From positions 1-27,705 of the forward strand of contig JAZQJQ010000141.1 of NCBI GenBank assembly GCA_045541735.1: a stretch of DNA of 27,705 bases, written 5' to 3'. Positions 1 to 8,741 of the stretch are shown in pieces. A program made the translations under genes and the position numbers. Below the pieces are notes generated by a model. That model made no database searches, was not told where the DNA came from, and saw nothing but the letters and a program-made list of their open reading frames with translations. Numbering within the stretch: position 1 is the stretch's first letter; every line of letters starts with the position of its first letter. Source of the stretch: RUG12395 sp045541735 (GTDB lineage: Bacteria; Bacillota; Clostridia; Oscillospirales; CAG-272).

Positions 1-995
1 GCATCATAGACGCCAGCCTCTTCTTTGACGACGACGGCAGGATATATATGTACTACTCCCGCGACTGCTCCGAAAACGTTATCAACGGCAAGCACGTCAG
101 CCAGTCCTACGGCATCGAGGTCGCACCTGACCTTATGTCGGTAATAGGTGAGCCCGTGCTTCTCACCACTCCCGACGTTGCCTGGGAGCTCAAAACGGGT
201 AACTATATCTGGAACGAAGGGCCCTGCGTGCTGAAGCATAACGGCACGTACTACCTTATGTACTCCGCAAACGGATATGCAACGAACAGCTACAGCGTCG
301 GATATGCAACATCAACGAGCCCGCTCGGAGAATATACAAAATCCGAAACCAACCCGATAATTCAAGGCGACGGAGTAAAGAGCTCGGGAACGGGACACAA
401 CAATTACTTCTTCTCCCCCGACGGAACGGAGATATACACCGTTTACCACACGCATACTGACCCCAAGAACCCCAGCGGCAACCGTACGCCCTGCGTTGAT
501 AAGCTCATTTTCGGTGAGGACGGCGAGCTTTACTGCTTCGGTCCCAACATCGGCAGAGTTCCCCTTCCCTCCGGAGAGGACGGTATGTATAAGCTTTTTG
601 ACGGTGTGAACGTCACGACCGACGCAAAGGGCGAGGACGCTTCAGTGCTTACCGATCAACGTCTTTCCACCGAAAAGGGCGGCACCGTTACTCTCAAGGC
701 GGGCGAATCCGTTACCGTAACGCTTGACGAGCCGCGCGAGCTTTATCTTGTATGGATATATAACGGTACCGATACGGATACTGTCCCCTCGCGCCTTACG
801 CTTGAGATAAACGGCGAATACGTCATAAAAGACGTACGCGCACAGTCAGCAGCACGTGCATCTAACGTCATATCTCTGGCAAATCTGCCGGAGGGCACCA
901 AGGTCAGCACCGTCAAGATCTATTTGACACCCGGAAACGGAAAAGAAGTATCCGAGATCTGCGAGATATTGCTCCAATATAAAGCCGAAGAATAA
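1..995 (+). CDS. Glycoside hydrolase family 43-like protein, C-terminal part (5' end outside window)
   Basis: The reading frame is open to the left edge, so the start lies upstream. The first residues seen read IDASLFFDDDGRIYMYYSR, a typical late blade of a five-bladed beta-propeller glycosidase of the GH43 type. Further blades follow: GPCVLKHNGTYYLMYSANG, then a segment with YHTHTDP and NRTPCVDKLIF, as in arabinofuranosidase/xylosidase-like GH43 proteins. The last ~130 residues form a separate beta-rich region that resembles an accessory beta-sandwich. Substrate cannot be told, since the first catalytic blades are missing; arabinan, xylan or galactan side chains are only family possibilities. 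A terminator directly after the stop codon makes this the last gene of its transcript. Family assignment is fairly sure; activity is not shown. Confidence 0.8.
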   Translation, partial: IIDASLFFDDDGRIYMYYSRDCSENVINGKHVSQSYGIEVAPDLMSVIGEPVLLTTPDVAWELKTGNYIWNEGPCVLKHNGTYYLMYSANGYATNSYSVGYATSTSPLGEYTKSETNPIIQGDGVKSSGTGHNNYFFSPDGTEIYTVYHTHTDPKNPSGNRTPCVDKLIFGEDGELYCFGPNIGRVPLPSGEDGMYKLFDGVNVTTDAKGEDASVLTDQRLSTEKGGTVTLKAGESVTVTLDEPRELYLVWIYNGTDTDTVPSRLTLEINGEYVIKDVRAQSAARASNVISLANLPEGTKVSTVKIYLTPGNGKEVSEICEILLQYKAEE

Positions 996-1004
996 GCTTC
1001 GCTC

Positions 1005-1045
1005 AAAGGGGATGTAAAAAACCAGTTTTTTTGCATCCCTTTTTT
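1005..1045 (+). terminator. Rho-independent terminator after the GH43-like gene
   Basis: A ten-pair stem is formed by 1005-1014 and 1034-1043 (AAAGGGGATG against CATCCCTTTT with one G-U pair). The A-run at 1016-1021 and T-run at 1026-1032 can extend pairing in the loop. A T-tract at 1040-1045 follows. It separates the GH43-like gene from the CotH array. Confidence 0.85.
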
Positions 1046-1067
1046 GTATATTTACGTTAACTCAATG

Positions 1068-1096
1068 TTGATTTTTCTGTAGCAATACTGTATAAT
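1068..1096 (+). promoter_or_regulatory. Sigma-A-type promoter of the CotH-like array
   Basis: The -35 box is TTGATT (1068-1073) and the -10 box a perfect TATAAT (1091-1096), with an exact 17-base spacer. Transcription would start near 1103, about 50 bases before the first CotH-like gene. No other promoter of this quality was seen within the array, so the three genes are probably co-transcribed. Confidence 0.75.
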
Positions 1097-1154
1097 GATA
1101 ATGGATAGTTATACGGCATTTGCCGTCTGTGATTTTACGATAAAGGTTTGAAAT

Positions 1155-3329
1155 ATGAAAAAACGCTCAGTTTCTGTTGTTGCGGTTCTTCTTGCCACCG
1201 TTTCCCTTCTCTCCTCCTGCGGAAATCCCATAAAGGAACCGTATGAGGCAATAACTACTTCTAGTCTCTTTGATGAACCTGCGGCGGAAGACACGAAAAT
1301 CACCGCCGAAGATATAGTTTACAAAAACGAAAAACTTCCCCAAATATACATAACTACCGCCGACAATTTCCAAGTAACAAGCAAAAAGGAATATACCGAC
1401 TGTGAGGTTCGCTTTGAGCTTAACGAACGCTTTGCGGAATATCAAAGCACCTACACGGACGAAAACGGCGGCGCTGCACTTTTGCGTTGCAGAGGAAACG
1501 CATCCTACAACAACCCGGAAATGAAGGGCGTAAACAAGTATTCCTACAAGCTGAAGCTTGATACAAAAGCAAACCTAATGGGAATGGGTGAAAGCAGGCA
1601 TTGGTATCTCATAAACAATTGGCGCGATATCAGCGCAATGCGCCACAAGCTTGCATACGATTTTGCCGCCGTACTCGGACTTACCACAACCAACGCAACT
1701 TGGGTAGAGCTTTACTACAACGGTGAATACCGCGGACTCTACCTGCTTACCGAAAGTGTAAGTATAGGCGAGAACAGAGTCGATATTACCGACTGGGAAG
1801 AGTTTGCGGAGGACGTCGGAGAGGCTTATGCGAAGGATAACGGTTTTACCGACGAAGAAACAGAATTGCTTTGTGATTCAATGCAAAACGATCTTGCCTG
1901 GATAACTACTCAAAAGCATACCGTAACACTTCACAATGTTGCATCGGAGATAGATCTTACCCCCTATTTTGATCCCGATTCTCTTGATCTTACTTCCGGT
2001 TATCTAATCGAGTACTGCACCGGCTTTGATACCGACGGAACCAAGTGGAAAACCGCAAAGGGAATCCCGGTTGTGATGGATAATCCGTACAGACTCGCCT
2101 CCAACCCCGAGATGTACGATTTTGTAAAAACTCTCGTGCAGGATTTTGAGGACGCGATAACCTCCCCTACTTTCCACAATTCCAAAGGCGCACATTACAG
2201 CGAATACGTTGACGTTGATTCTCTTGTAAATTACTGGATGATCTGGAACTTTATGCGCAACACCGAGTTTGGAAGCCGTTCTCTGTATTACCACATTGAA
2301 AACGGAAAGATGATCTTCGGTCCCGTTTGGGATTTTGATGCAACCCTCGGATGCATTGTTACACTCTCCGCCGCAAGCGGAGTGTACGACAAATGGGTAC
2401 ACGACGCAAAATCCACCTGGTTTACCAGGATCTTTGCAGACCCGTGGTTTATATCGCAGTGCCAGGAACGCTGGTTCTCCATCAGAGAAGCGGTAGACGA
2501 TTTCTGTAATGCACACAATATTTACTATGAGTATATTCTTGACGATAATCTGCGCTGCCTGGAGCGTAACGGCTTGCGTACCTACAACGTCAAAAACCCT
2601 ATAAACAAAGGCAAGAGCTTCACCCCGGAAGAAGACCGCGACTATACAAACGAATGGCTGAAAAACCGTATCGAATGGATAGATGCACACTTTTCCGTAG
2701 TTGACCCAAACGTTGACAACAGCGGTTTTGTCAGAAGCGACGAGATCTTCTACACCCTCACCTGTAACGGAAAAGAGCTCGAGTCCGATAACACTACCGT
2801 CTTCGGTGCTCCCGCAGACTTTATACTTCCGTCAAACGTAACAGGAGATCTTGAAATAGAGCTTACCACAACGTACGGCTCATCCACGTTAATTTACGGT
2901 TATCTGAACGGAAGCGTACAACTCGGTTCCCAGCCCTTCAAGCGGGGAGACGTTGCGAAATATACCATAGCCGCGTCCTCTCTTGACCTAACTGACGGAG
3001 CCAAAAACGTGCTTTACTTCCCCGCCTTCCGCGCAAACGGTTCTCTGCGCGGTGTAATGAGCATCGTTATTAAGATCTCAGAAAAAGGAAATCCCGCTGA
3101 AAATGAAAGCATCATCGACGTAAACGGAGAAAAATACTACGTTGAAAACAAGACAAAATTCACACTTCCCGAGATAACTGCGGTACGCGAGGGCTTTGTA
3201 CCCGAGGGCTATGTAAACCAGAAGGGAAAGCTACTGAAGCCGGGAGATACATTCACCGTAAGATCGAACGAATTTTTCTTCATTCGTTGGAAACGGATCG
3301 ACGTTTTTTCCTCAATGAGAATGTACTAA
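1155..3329 (+). CDS. CotH-kinase-like lipoprotein, copy 1 of 3
   Basis: A 724-residue lipoprotein: a lysine-rich N-terminus, hydrophobic core and lipobox LSSC with Cys22. Residues ~80-515 resemble the CotH kinase family: RCRGN at 111-115, YKLKLDTKA at 131-139, GESRHWYLINN at 145-155, GEYRGLYLLTE at 190-200, SGYLIEY at 281-287 and GPVWDFD at 389-395, followed by a glycine four residues on. WDFD matches the metal-binding Asp motif of CotH, an atypical kinase that phosphorylates spore-coat proteins in Bacillus. A beta-sandwich (~530-640) and an InlB-like beta repeat (~655-713, with GFVPEGY and KPGDTFTV) follow. Role inferred: cell-surface-anchored phosphotransferase or carbohydrate-associated binding protein; no substrate is visible. 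First gene of the array, starting ~50 bases after the predicted promoter start point. Confidence 0.85.
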   Translation: MKKRSVSVVAVLLATVSLLSSCGNPIKEPYEAITTSSLFDEPAAEDTKITAEDIVYKNEKLPQIYITTADNFQVTSKKEYTDCEVRFELNERFAEYQSTYTDENGGAALLRCRGNASYNNPEMKGVNKYSYKLKLDTKANLMGMGESRHWYLINNWRDISAMRHKLAYDFAAVLGLTTTNATWVELYYNGEYRGLYLLTESVSIGENRVDITDWEEFAEDVGEAYAKDNGFTDEETELLCDSMQNDLAWITTQKHTVTLHNVASEIDLTPYFDPDSLDLTSGYLIEYCTGFDTDGTKWKTAKGIPVVMDNPYRLASNPEMYDFVKTLVQDFEDAITSPTFHNSKGAHYSEYVDVDSLVNYWMIWNFMRNTEFGSRSLYYHIENGKMIFGPVWDFDATLGCIVTLSAASGVYDKWVHDAKSTWFTRIFADPWFISQCQERWFSIREAVDDFCNAHNIYYEYILDDNLRCLERNGLRTYNVKNPINKGKSFTPEEDRDYTNEWLKNRIEWIDAHFSVVDPNVDNSGFVRSDEIFYTLTCNGKELESDNTTVFGAPADFILPSNVTGDLEIELTTTYGSSTLIYGYLNGSVQLGSQPFKRGDVAKYTIAASSLDLTDGAKNVLYFPAFRANGSLRGVMSIVIKISEKGNPAENESIIDVNGEKYYVENKTKFTLPEITAVREGFVPEGYVNQKGKLLKPGDTFTVRSNEFFFIRWKRIDVFSSMRMY

Positions 3330-3344
3330 TTTCAGGAGGCGAAT

Positions 3345-5522
3345 ATGGAACGGAAGAGGACCGCATTATCGGCAATTACCGTGTTTCTTACCGCGTGTTT
3401 TCTTTTTTCCTGCGCGCCATCCGTTCCGCAAACTGCAATACCGCCAAAAAACACAGAGGCACTGTTTGAAGCTGAAAGAAATAACACCGCAATAAAGGCT
3501 GAGGATATCGTTTATCCCGAGGATGACGTTCCAACCGTATACATAACCACCGAAAACGGTTATCAGGTTACGGAAAAGAATGTATACAGTCCTTGTAATT
3601 TCAAAATAAAGCTGAACGGCGTATTCGCTGATTTCGAAAGCACCTACACTGACGAAAACGGCGGAGGGGCACAGCTTCAATGCAGAGGTAATACCTCATT
3701 TACCCGCGAGCAAGTACGCAAAACTAAAAAATTCTCATATAAATTAAAGCTTGACACAAAAGCAGACCTGTTCGGCTTTGGGGAAAGCAGGCACTGGTAT
3801 CTGATAAACAACTTTTTTGACGTTTCCGCGCTTAGGAATAAGCTTGCTTACGATTTTTCGGGCGCGTTGGGCCTTCCCTACACCGAAAATACTTGGGTGG
3901 AGCTTTATTATAACGGTGAGTACCGCGGGCTTTACCTGCTTACGGAGAGCTTGAGAATAGAAGAAGGGCGAATAGATACCGTAAACTGGGAGGAGTTTGC
4001 CGAAGACGTTGCAGAGGCTTATGCGGAAAACAACGGTCTGTCCGGGTCCGATACGGATAAGCTTGCTTTGGCGATGAACAATAACCTTTCGTGGATATCC
4101 TCCGGAAAGATAACGGCGACCCTTTCAGGCGGCAAGACCACCGTTGATCTGACACCTTATTTTGACCCCGAAAGCCTTGACCTTACATCCGGATATCTCA
4201 TAGAGTACGATAAGCGGTTTACCGGCGGAAGAACGGAGTGGATGACAAACAGCGGAGTCCCCGTTGCAATGAAGAGTCCGCAAAAGCTTGCCACAAACAG
4301 AGATATGCTGGTGTACGTACGAACGCTCATTCAGGATTTTGAAGATGCACTCTTCTCTCCCACCTTCCACAATTCAAAGGGCAGGCACTACAGCGAGTAT
4401 CTCGACGTAGCGTCGCTTGTCGACTACTGGCTTGTATGGACGCTTTTTAACAATATAGAGTTAGGCAATCTGTCAATATACTATTATATTGACGGCGGAA
4501 AGATACACTTCGGTCCTTGCTGGGATTTTGATATAACGGCGGGAAACATAGTGGCTATGTATGACCGCAACGTCGGTTATGATAAATGGACTCCGGACCA
4601 GAAGAAAGCATGGTTCAAAGAAATAGTCGGCGATCCGTATTTCTCCGTTCTGTGTCAGAATCGCTGGTATGAGCTGAAAGAGCTCACGGATGACCTTATC
4701 CGATCGCTTGATATATATTACAACTATATGGCAGAAAGCGCCGAGCGATGCAATGACAAAACCGGTAGCCGTAAAAACTGGCATCTGAAAAACGTGAACT
4801 ACGGACACAGCTACACGTTTGAAGAAGATTACGAGAATGTTAAGGTGTGGCTTACCAACAGAATTAAGTGGCTTGATGCTATGTTTGCCGCACCCGATAC
4901 AAAAATAGATAATTCCACAAACTCGAGAAATGCAAACCTTGTTACATCCGTTTCCTTAAACGGACACACTTTAAGGCGCAACAGTTTTGATATTTACGGA
5001 ATTCAGACCGATTACACGGTTTCCGTAAATGCGGCAGGAGAGCTTACGGTAAAAGTAAATACTACCCAATCCTCGATAAAGTCCTGCGAACTTTACCTCA
5101 ATGGTGCAACAAAAATAGGAGACAGCCGGATAAGCCCCCAAAACCGCGCAGAATTCACATTTGACGTATCGTTATTCGACCTTAACGAGGGCGCTGTCAA
5201 CGTACTGTATTTTCCTTTTTTTAAAGAAGACGGAAGCTTCCATTCCATGACCTCTGTTCTTATACGCGCCAGCGCCTATGATGAAACCGACAGCGAAATT
5301 AAAACCGTAAAATGCGGCAGCGCACTTTTTACGGTCAAAAGCGGCGAAAGCTTTGTTTTCCCCGAAATCACAGAAACGCGCAAGGGATTCATTCCGGAGG
5401 GATGGACAGACGGAGAAAACCTCTATCTTCCGGGGGAATCCATAATAATAAGCAATTCCCTTTCCCTCTTTATCCGCCACAAACGCACCGCAATTTTTTC
5501 TGCTATGGATATGGCAAAATAA
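3345..5522 (+). CDS. CotH-kinase-like lipoprotein, copy 2 of 3
   Basis: A 725-residue paralogue of its two neighbours. The lipobox is LFSC with Cys23. The CotH-like core is present: QCRGN at 112-116, SYKLKLDTKA at 131-140, GESRHWYLINN at 146-156, GEYRGLYLLTE at 191-201 and GPCWDFD at 390-396, with DITAG after the WD. The C-terminal third diverges more from copies 1 and 3 than those do from each other: the DPNVD linker reads DTKID and the beta-sandwich has little local match, though GFIPEGW and PGESIII keep the InlB-like repeat. It starts 15 bases after copy 1 with a strong AGGAGG at 3335-3340, so it is translated from the same mRNA. Kinase function is a family inference. Confidence 0.85.
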   Translation: MERKRTALSAITVFLTACFLFSCAPSVPQTAIPPKNTEALFEAERNNTAIKAEDIVYPEDDVPTVYITTENGYQVTEKNVYSPCNFKIKLNGVFADFESTYTDENGGGAQLQCRGNTSFTREQVRKTKKFSYKLKLDTKADLFGFGESRHWYLINNFFDVSALRNKLAYDFSGALGLPYTENTWVELYYNGEYRGLYLLTESLRIEEGRIDTVNWEEFAEDVAEAYAENNGLSGSDTDKLALAMNNNLSWISSGKITATLSGGKTTVDLTPYFDPESLDLTSGYLIEYDKRFTGGRTEWMTNSGVPVAMKSPQKLATNRDMLVYVRTLIQDFEDALFSPTFHNSKGRHYSEYLDVASLVDYWLVWTLFNNIELGNLSIYYYIDGGKIHFGPCWDFDITAGNIVAMYDRNVGYDKWTPDQKKAWFKEIVGDPYFSVLCQNRWYELKELTDDLIRSLDIYYNYMAESAERCNDKTGSRKNWHLKNVNYGHSYTFEEDYENVKVWLTNRIKWLDAMFAAPDTKIDNSTNSRNANLVTSVSLNGHTLRRNSFDIYGIQTDYTVSVNAAGELTVKVNTTQSSIKSCELYLNGATKIGDSRISPQNRAEFTFDVSLFDLNEGAVNVLYFPFFKEDGSFHSMTSVLIRASAYDETDSEIKTVKCGSALFTVKSGESFVFPEITETRKGFIPEGWTDGENLYLPGESIIISNSLSLFIRHKRTAIFSAMDMAK

Positions 5523-5546
5523 ATTCTACGAAAGTACGGTATTTTT

Positions 5547-7745
5547 ATGAAAAGTAAAAGGCTGCTGCTATCTATCACCTCAGGCCTGATATGCCTCTCA
5601 ACGATTCTCTCTTCATGCGGCAGTGCCGTTAATATTTACACCCCGCCCGCAGAGACGGAGTCTCCTTTTGGAGTTTCGGCGGCAGTAACCGATGCACCCG
5701 AGCTGAGCGCAGACGAGATAATCTACCCCGAGGGCGAACTGCCAAAGGTCTATATTACCACAAGCGACGGCAAACAGGTAACAAGCAAAAACGTATACAG
5801 CACCTGTAATATCCGTTTTGAGATGAACGGAGTATTCGAGGAATATCAAAATACGTATACCGATGAAAACGGCGGCGGTGCTTCCATTCGTTGCCGCGGT
5901 AATATGACCTATAATATTCCGGACGTTAAAAAATACAATATGTATTCCTACAAGCTCAAGCTTGATACAAAGGCAGACTTTTTCGGCTACGGAGAAAGCA
6001 AGCATTGGTATCTTGTAAACTCCTGGAGAGATATCAGTTATCTGCGGCATAAGCTTTCTTATGACCTTGCCGCATCGCTTGGCATAGAGTATACGGATTG
6101 TACCTGGGTATCGCTTTACTATAACGGCGAATACCGCGGGCTCTATCTTATGACGGAAAGCATACGCATAGCCGACGACAGAATAGAAATGACAAACTGG
6201 GAGGAATTCGGCGAGGACGTCGGCGACGCTTATGCAAAGGATAACGGACTTACTCCTGACGAGACCGCACAGCTGCTTGATGTAATGGAGCACAACCTTA
6301 ACTGGATCACCAGTACAAAGCTGACGGTGAACTTTCCCTCCGGCAAGCGGACTGTGGACCTTTCTCCGTATTTTGACCCCGAAGAGCTTGATCTTTCCAC
6401 GGGATATCTTATCGAGATATGTAACGGCATGGATACAGACGGCGCAAAATGGAAAACGAATGCCGGATTTTTCATAGTACTCGACAGTCCGATGTATCTG
6501 CACACCAACGGCACTATGTTCAACTACGTCAAAACTTTCATCCAGGATTTTGAGGACGCAATAATGTCCCCGAACTTCCATAACGCAAAGGGAAAGCATT
6601 ACAGCGAATATATTGACGTAGATTCAATGATAGACTACTGGCTTATCTGGAATTATTTTGTTAATACCGAATTCGGCGCACGCTCGATGTACTTCCATAT
6701 AAAGGACGGCAAGATCGTATTCGGACCCATATGGGATTTTGACGGAACATCCGGTAACATTATGTCCACAACAAAAACAGGCGGAGCATATAACAGATGG
6801 ATAAACGACCGCTCTAACACCTGGTTCAAAAACGTGTTCAGAGACCCGTGGTTTACCGCCCTTGCGCAGGAAAGATGGTACTCTATCCGCGAGCTTCTTG
6901 ACGATTTTATGGACTCTATGGACATATACGCCGCATACATAAAAGAAGGTGCCGAACAGTGCTATGAACGCATCGGTCCGCATACAGAGATAGTTCGCCA
7001 GCCGGATGTAAACGGCGGAGTCAGCTTCAGTCCATGGGAGGATTACCTTTATCTGCGCGATTGGTTTGAAAAACGCATCGAATGGATAGACGAGCATTTT
7101 GCTTCCCACGACCCGAACGTAGACAGCGCAGGATACGAAAGAAGTGCAAAGCTGTTTCTTGAATTAACTCTCAACGGAAAAAAGGTTGAAAAGGACAAAA
7201 CGGTCGTCTACGGCGCCCCCGCAGATTATATACTTCCCTCAAATGCAACCGGCAGTCTGAATCTCGGCCTGACCACAACTCATTCCACTGTAAAATCGGC
7301 TGTGCTATACCTTAACGGCTCAAAGCTGCTTGGTGAGTTTCCCCTTTCCGCAACGCAAGGTGTGGAGATACCGGTAGACATCGCCTCTCTTGACCTTACC
7401 GACGGTGCTGTAAACACCATCTACATAATGGCAATGAGAGAAAACGGCACGATGCGCTCGATGTCTTCCGTTGTCATAAGAATATCCGACAAAGGCAATC
7501 CCGCCGAGGATGAGTGCATACTACGGCTTTCCGACAGCGTAGAGTACGTTAAAAAGGGGTCAACTATCACTCTTCCCGAAATTGATATTGAGCGCGAAGG
7601 CTTCATCGCCTGCGGCTGGACGACTACGGGAAAAACAGTTCACGAGCCCGGCAAAACTTTAGCAATAAATAAAGACACCTACTTCTTCATAAAATGGAAA
7701 CGCACAGACCTTAACTCCAGAATGGACTTTACTCCGGAAAGATAA
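5547..7745 (+). CDS. CotH-kinase-like lipoprotein, copy 3 of 3
   Basis: A 732-residue third paralogue. The lipobox is LSSC with Cys24. Core motifs are RCRGN at 115-119, SYKLKLDTKAD at 134-144, GESKHWYLVN at 149-158, GEYRGLYLMTE at 194-204 and GPIWDFD at 393-399 followed by GTSG. The beta-sandwich shares GAPADYILPSNATG and DKGNPAED with copy 1. The C-terminal InlB-like repeat has GFIACGW and EPGKTL. It starts 24 bases after copy 2, but no clear Shine-Dalgarno sequence precedes the ATG (the upstream bases are AT-rich with only a weak GAAAG), so translation may depend on copy 2 or be weaker. It is the last gene before a bidirectional terminator. Function is inferred as for copy 1. Confidence 0.85.
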   Translation: MKSKRLLLSITSGLICLSTILSSCGSAVNIYTPPAETESPFGVSAAVTDAPELSADEIIYPEGELPKVYITTSDGKQVTSKNVYSTCNIRFEMNGVFEEYQNTYTDENGGGASIRCRGNMTYNIPDVKKYNMYSYKLKLDTKADFFGYGESKHWYLVNSWRDISYLRHKLSYDLAASLGIEYTDCTWVSLYYNGEYRGLYLMTESIRIADDRIEMTNWEEFGEDVGDAYAKDNGLTPDETAQLLDVMEHNLNWITSTKLTVNFPSGKRTVDLSPYFDPEELDLSTGYLIEICNGMDTDGAKWKTNAGFFIVLDSPMYLHTNGTMFNYVKTFIQDFEDAIMSPNFHNAKGKHYSEYIDVDSMIDYWLIWNYFVNTEFGARSMYFHIKDGKIVFGPIWDFDGTSGNIMSTTKTGGAYNRWINDRSNTWFKNVFRDPWFTALAQERWYSIRELLDDFMDSMDIYAAYIKEGAEQCYERIGPHTEIVRQPDVNGGVSFSPWEDYLYLRDWFEKRIEWIDEHFASHDPNVDSAGYERSAKLFLELTLNGKKVEKDKTVVYGAPADYILPSNATGSLNLGLTTTHSTVKSAVLYLNGSKLLGEFPLSATQGVEIPVDIASLDLTDGAVNTIYIMAMRENGTMRSMSSVVIRISDKGNPAEDECILRLSDSVEYVKKGSTITLPEIDIEREGFIACGWTTTGKTVHEPGKTLAINKDTYFFIKWKRTDLNSRMDFTPER

Positions 7746-7750
7746 TACAA

Positions 7751-7786
7751 AAAAGTGCTTCTGCGATTCTTCGCAGAAGCACTTTT
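7751..7786. terminator. Bidirectional terminator between CotH copy 3 and the AraC-type gene
   Basis: A perfect 16-pair inverted repeat (7751-7766 and 7771-7786) surrounds a TTCT loop. On the plus strand the stem ends in TTTT; on the minus strand the complement gives a longer T-run followed by GTATT. It lies between two convergent genes and can stop both transcripts. Confidence 0.85.
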
Positions 7787-7789
7787 CGT

Positions 7790-8581
7790 TCAAATTCCCT
7801 TTCTGTATTCTGAAGGGGTAATCCCAAGCACCTTTTTAAAAACTCTGCAAAAATACTGTGCAGAAGCAAACCCGCTTTTTACGGCACATTCCTCAACAGT
7901 TAGAAACGGATAGCTTAGATATGCCTTTGCGTTTTTGAGTCTGACCGAAAGGATATATTGCGATGGAGAGCATCCGTGCTGTGCGGCAAAAAGCCGCCGG
8001 AAGTATACCTCGCTTATATCAACCATTTCCGCAAGCGATGCAACACTGAGCGCCTCGTCGTTGAAGTGGAGATCTATGTACTCTTTTACACGGCTCATTT
8101 TTTCTTTGAGCGTTCCCGCGATATAAGTCTCGTTCTTCATAGTAATTATCGAAGCATAAACAGAGTAAAGAGCCGCCATAGCATCCGCACGCGAGGCTGG
8201 CGAGGGGCTTGAATGCACATTAAGCAGCTTTATAAAAAGGTTTTCCGTATGCGGTCCGTTTTTTGGGGACAAAGCAAAGCTTTTTCGTGAATTTTGTGAA
8301 TCAAACCGAAAATCGCAGAATATAAACCGATAATTCTCGTCGTGAATAAACATAGTATACCTTGCGTTGTGGGGCAGATATATAATGTCCCCCTGACCAA
8401 CGGAAAATGACGTACCGTCATCAAACTCGTAAGAGCAGCTACCCGAAATAACGTACACAAAGGCATCGCTGTGTCTGCAATTGACCGTTAGCAGTTTATG
8501 ATGATTATTGTTTCCCGATTTTATCACGTTAATAAGCTTGCTTATATTCAAGATTCCAGAGGTTATATCTTCCTTTATCAT
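7790..8581 (-). CDS. AraC-family transcriptional regulator
   Basis: A 263-residue regulator of the usual AraC/XylS length. Residues ~15-110 look like a cupin effector-binding fold, with YVISGSCSYEFDDG and a GDIIYLP turn. The last ~100 residues hold two helix-turn-helix motifs: SVASLAEMVDISEVYFRRLF with CSPSQY, then TVEECAVKSGFASAQYFCRVFKK ending in GITPSEYRK, the family signature. The ATG is preceded by GGAG about eight bases upstream. It is transcribed divergently from the glycyl radical enzyme gene over a short region holding good promoters for both. By family precedent such cupin-AraC proteins sense sugars or related small molecules and activate a neighbouring operon, so control of the radical enzyme locus is the natural inference. 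Confidence 0.9.
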   Translation of the reverse strand: MIKEDITSGILNISKLINVIKSGNNNHHKLLTVNCRHSDAFVYVISGSCSYEFDDGTSFSVGQGDIIYLPHNARYTMFIHDENYRFIFCDFRFDSQNSRKSFALSPKNGPHTENLFIKLLNVHSSPSPASRADAMAALYSVYASIITMKNETYIAGTLKEKMSRVKEYIDLHFNDEALSVASLAEMVDISEVYFRRLFAAQHGCSPSQYILSVRLKNAKAYLSYPFLTVEECAVKSGFASAQYFCRVFKKVLGITPSEYRKGI

Positions 8582-8610
8582 ACCGGCTCCGTCATTCGAT
8601 TAATAAAAAA

Positions 8611-8639
8611 ATTATATTACACGCCCCTTGCAAAATCAA
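8611..8639 (-). promoter_or_regulatory. Promoter of the AraC-type regulator gene
   Basis: Read on the minus strand, the -35 is TTGATT (plus positions 8634-8639) and the -10 a perfect TATAAT (8611-8616), with a 17-base spacer. It lies about 30 bases before the regulator ATG and back to back with the promoter of the glycyl radical enzyme gene. Confidence 0.7.
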
Positions 8640-8690
8640 TATATTTAAGAATAGTTGTTTCGAAAAGTGCAATTTTTACGTATTTTCCGC

Positions 8691-8719
8691 TTTACACGGC
8701 GATACGATTGTTGTAGAAT
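8691..8719 (+). promoter_or_regulatory. Promoter of the glycyl radical enzyme operon
   Basis: The -35 is TTTACA (8691-8696) and the -10 TAGAAT (8714-8719), with a 17-base spacer. Predicted transcription starts near 8726, just before the ribosome binding site, which rules out the longer in-frame start at 8655. The AT-rich 8640-8690 is where an AraC-type activator would be expected to bind, although no clear operator repeat was seen there. Confidence 0.65.
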
Positions 8720-8741
8720 ATCACAAACGGAGGTAAGAATA

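Larger units (their letters stand above)
1155..7745 (+). repeat. Tandem triplication of a CotH-like gene (divergent paralogues)
   Basis: Three same-strand genes of nearly equal length (724, 725, 732 residues) share domain order and many identical blocks, for example YTDENGG, GEYRGLYL, NWEEF or DWEEF, and DFEDA. Spacers are 15 and 24 bases. The copies differ clearly in residues and bases, so the duplications are not recent. Copies 1 and 3 look closer to each other in the C-terminal third than either is to copy 2. Confidence 0.85.

Noticed and set aside
2004..2690. A 228-codon antisense frame inside CotH copy 1
   Set aside because: Shadow of the real gene; no ribosome binding site or recognisable protein.
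5613..6599. A 328-codon open frame on the minus strand inside CotH copy 3
   Set aside because: It lies antisense to a well-supported lipoprotein gene, and its translation has no domain or plausible composition. Similar antisense frames in copies 1 and 2 come from codon bias.
1155..7745. Mobile element or phage origin for the CotH array
   Set aside because: No transposase, integrase, terminal repeats or attachment sites were seen around it.
8655..8741. 29-residue N-terminal extension of the glycyl radical enzyme
   Set aside because: It starts upstream of the predicted promoter and lacks a ribosome binding site; the ATG at 8742 follows GGAGG at proper spacing.
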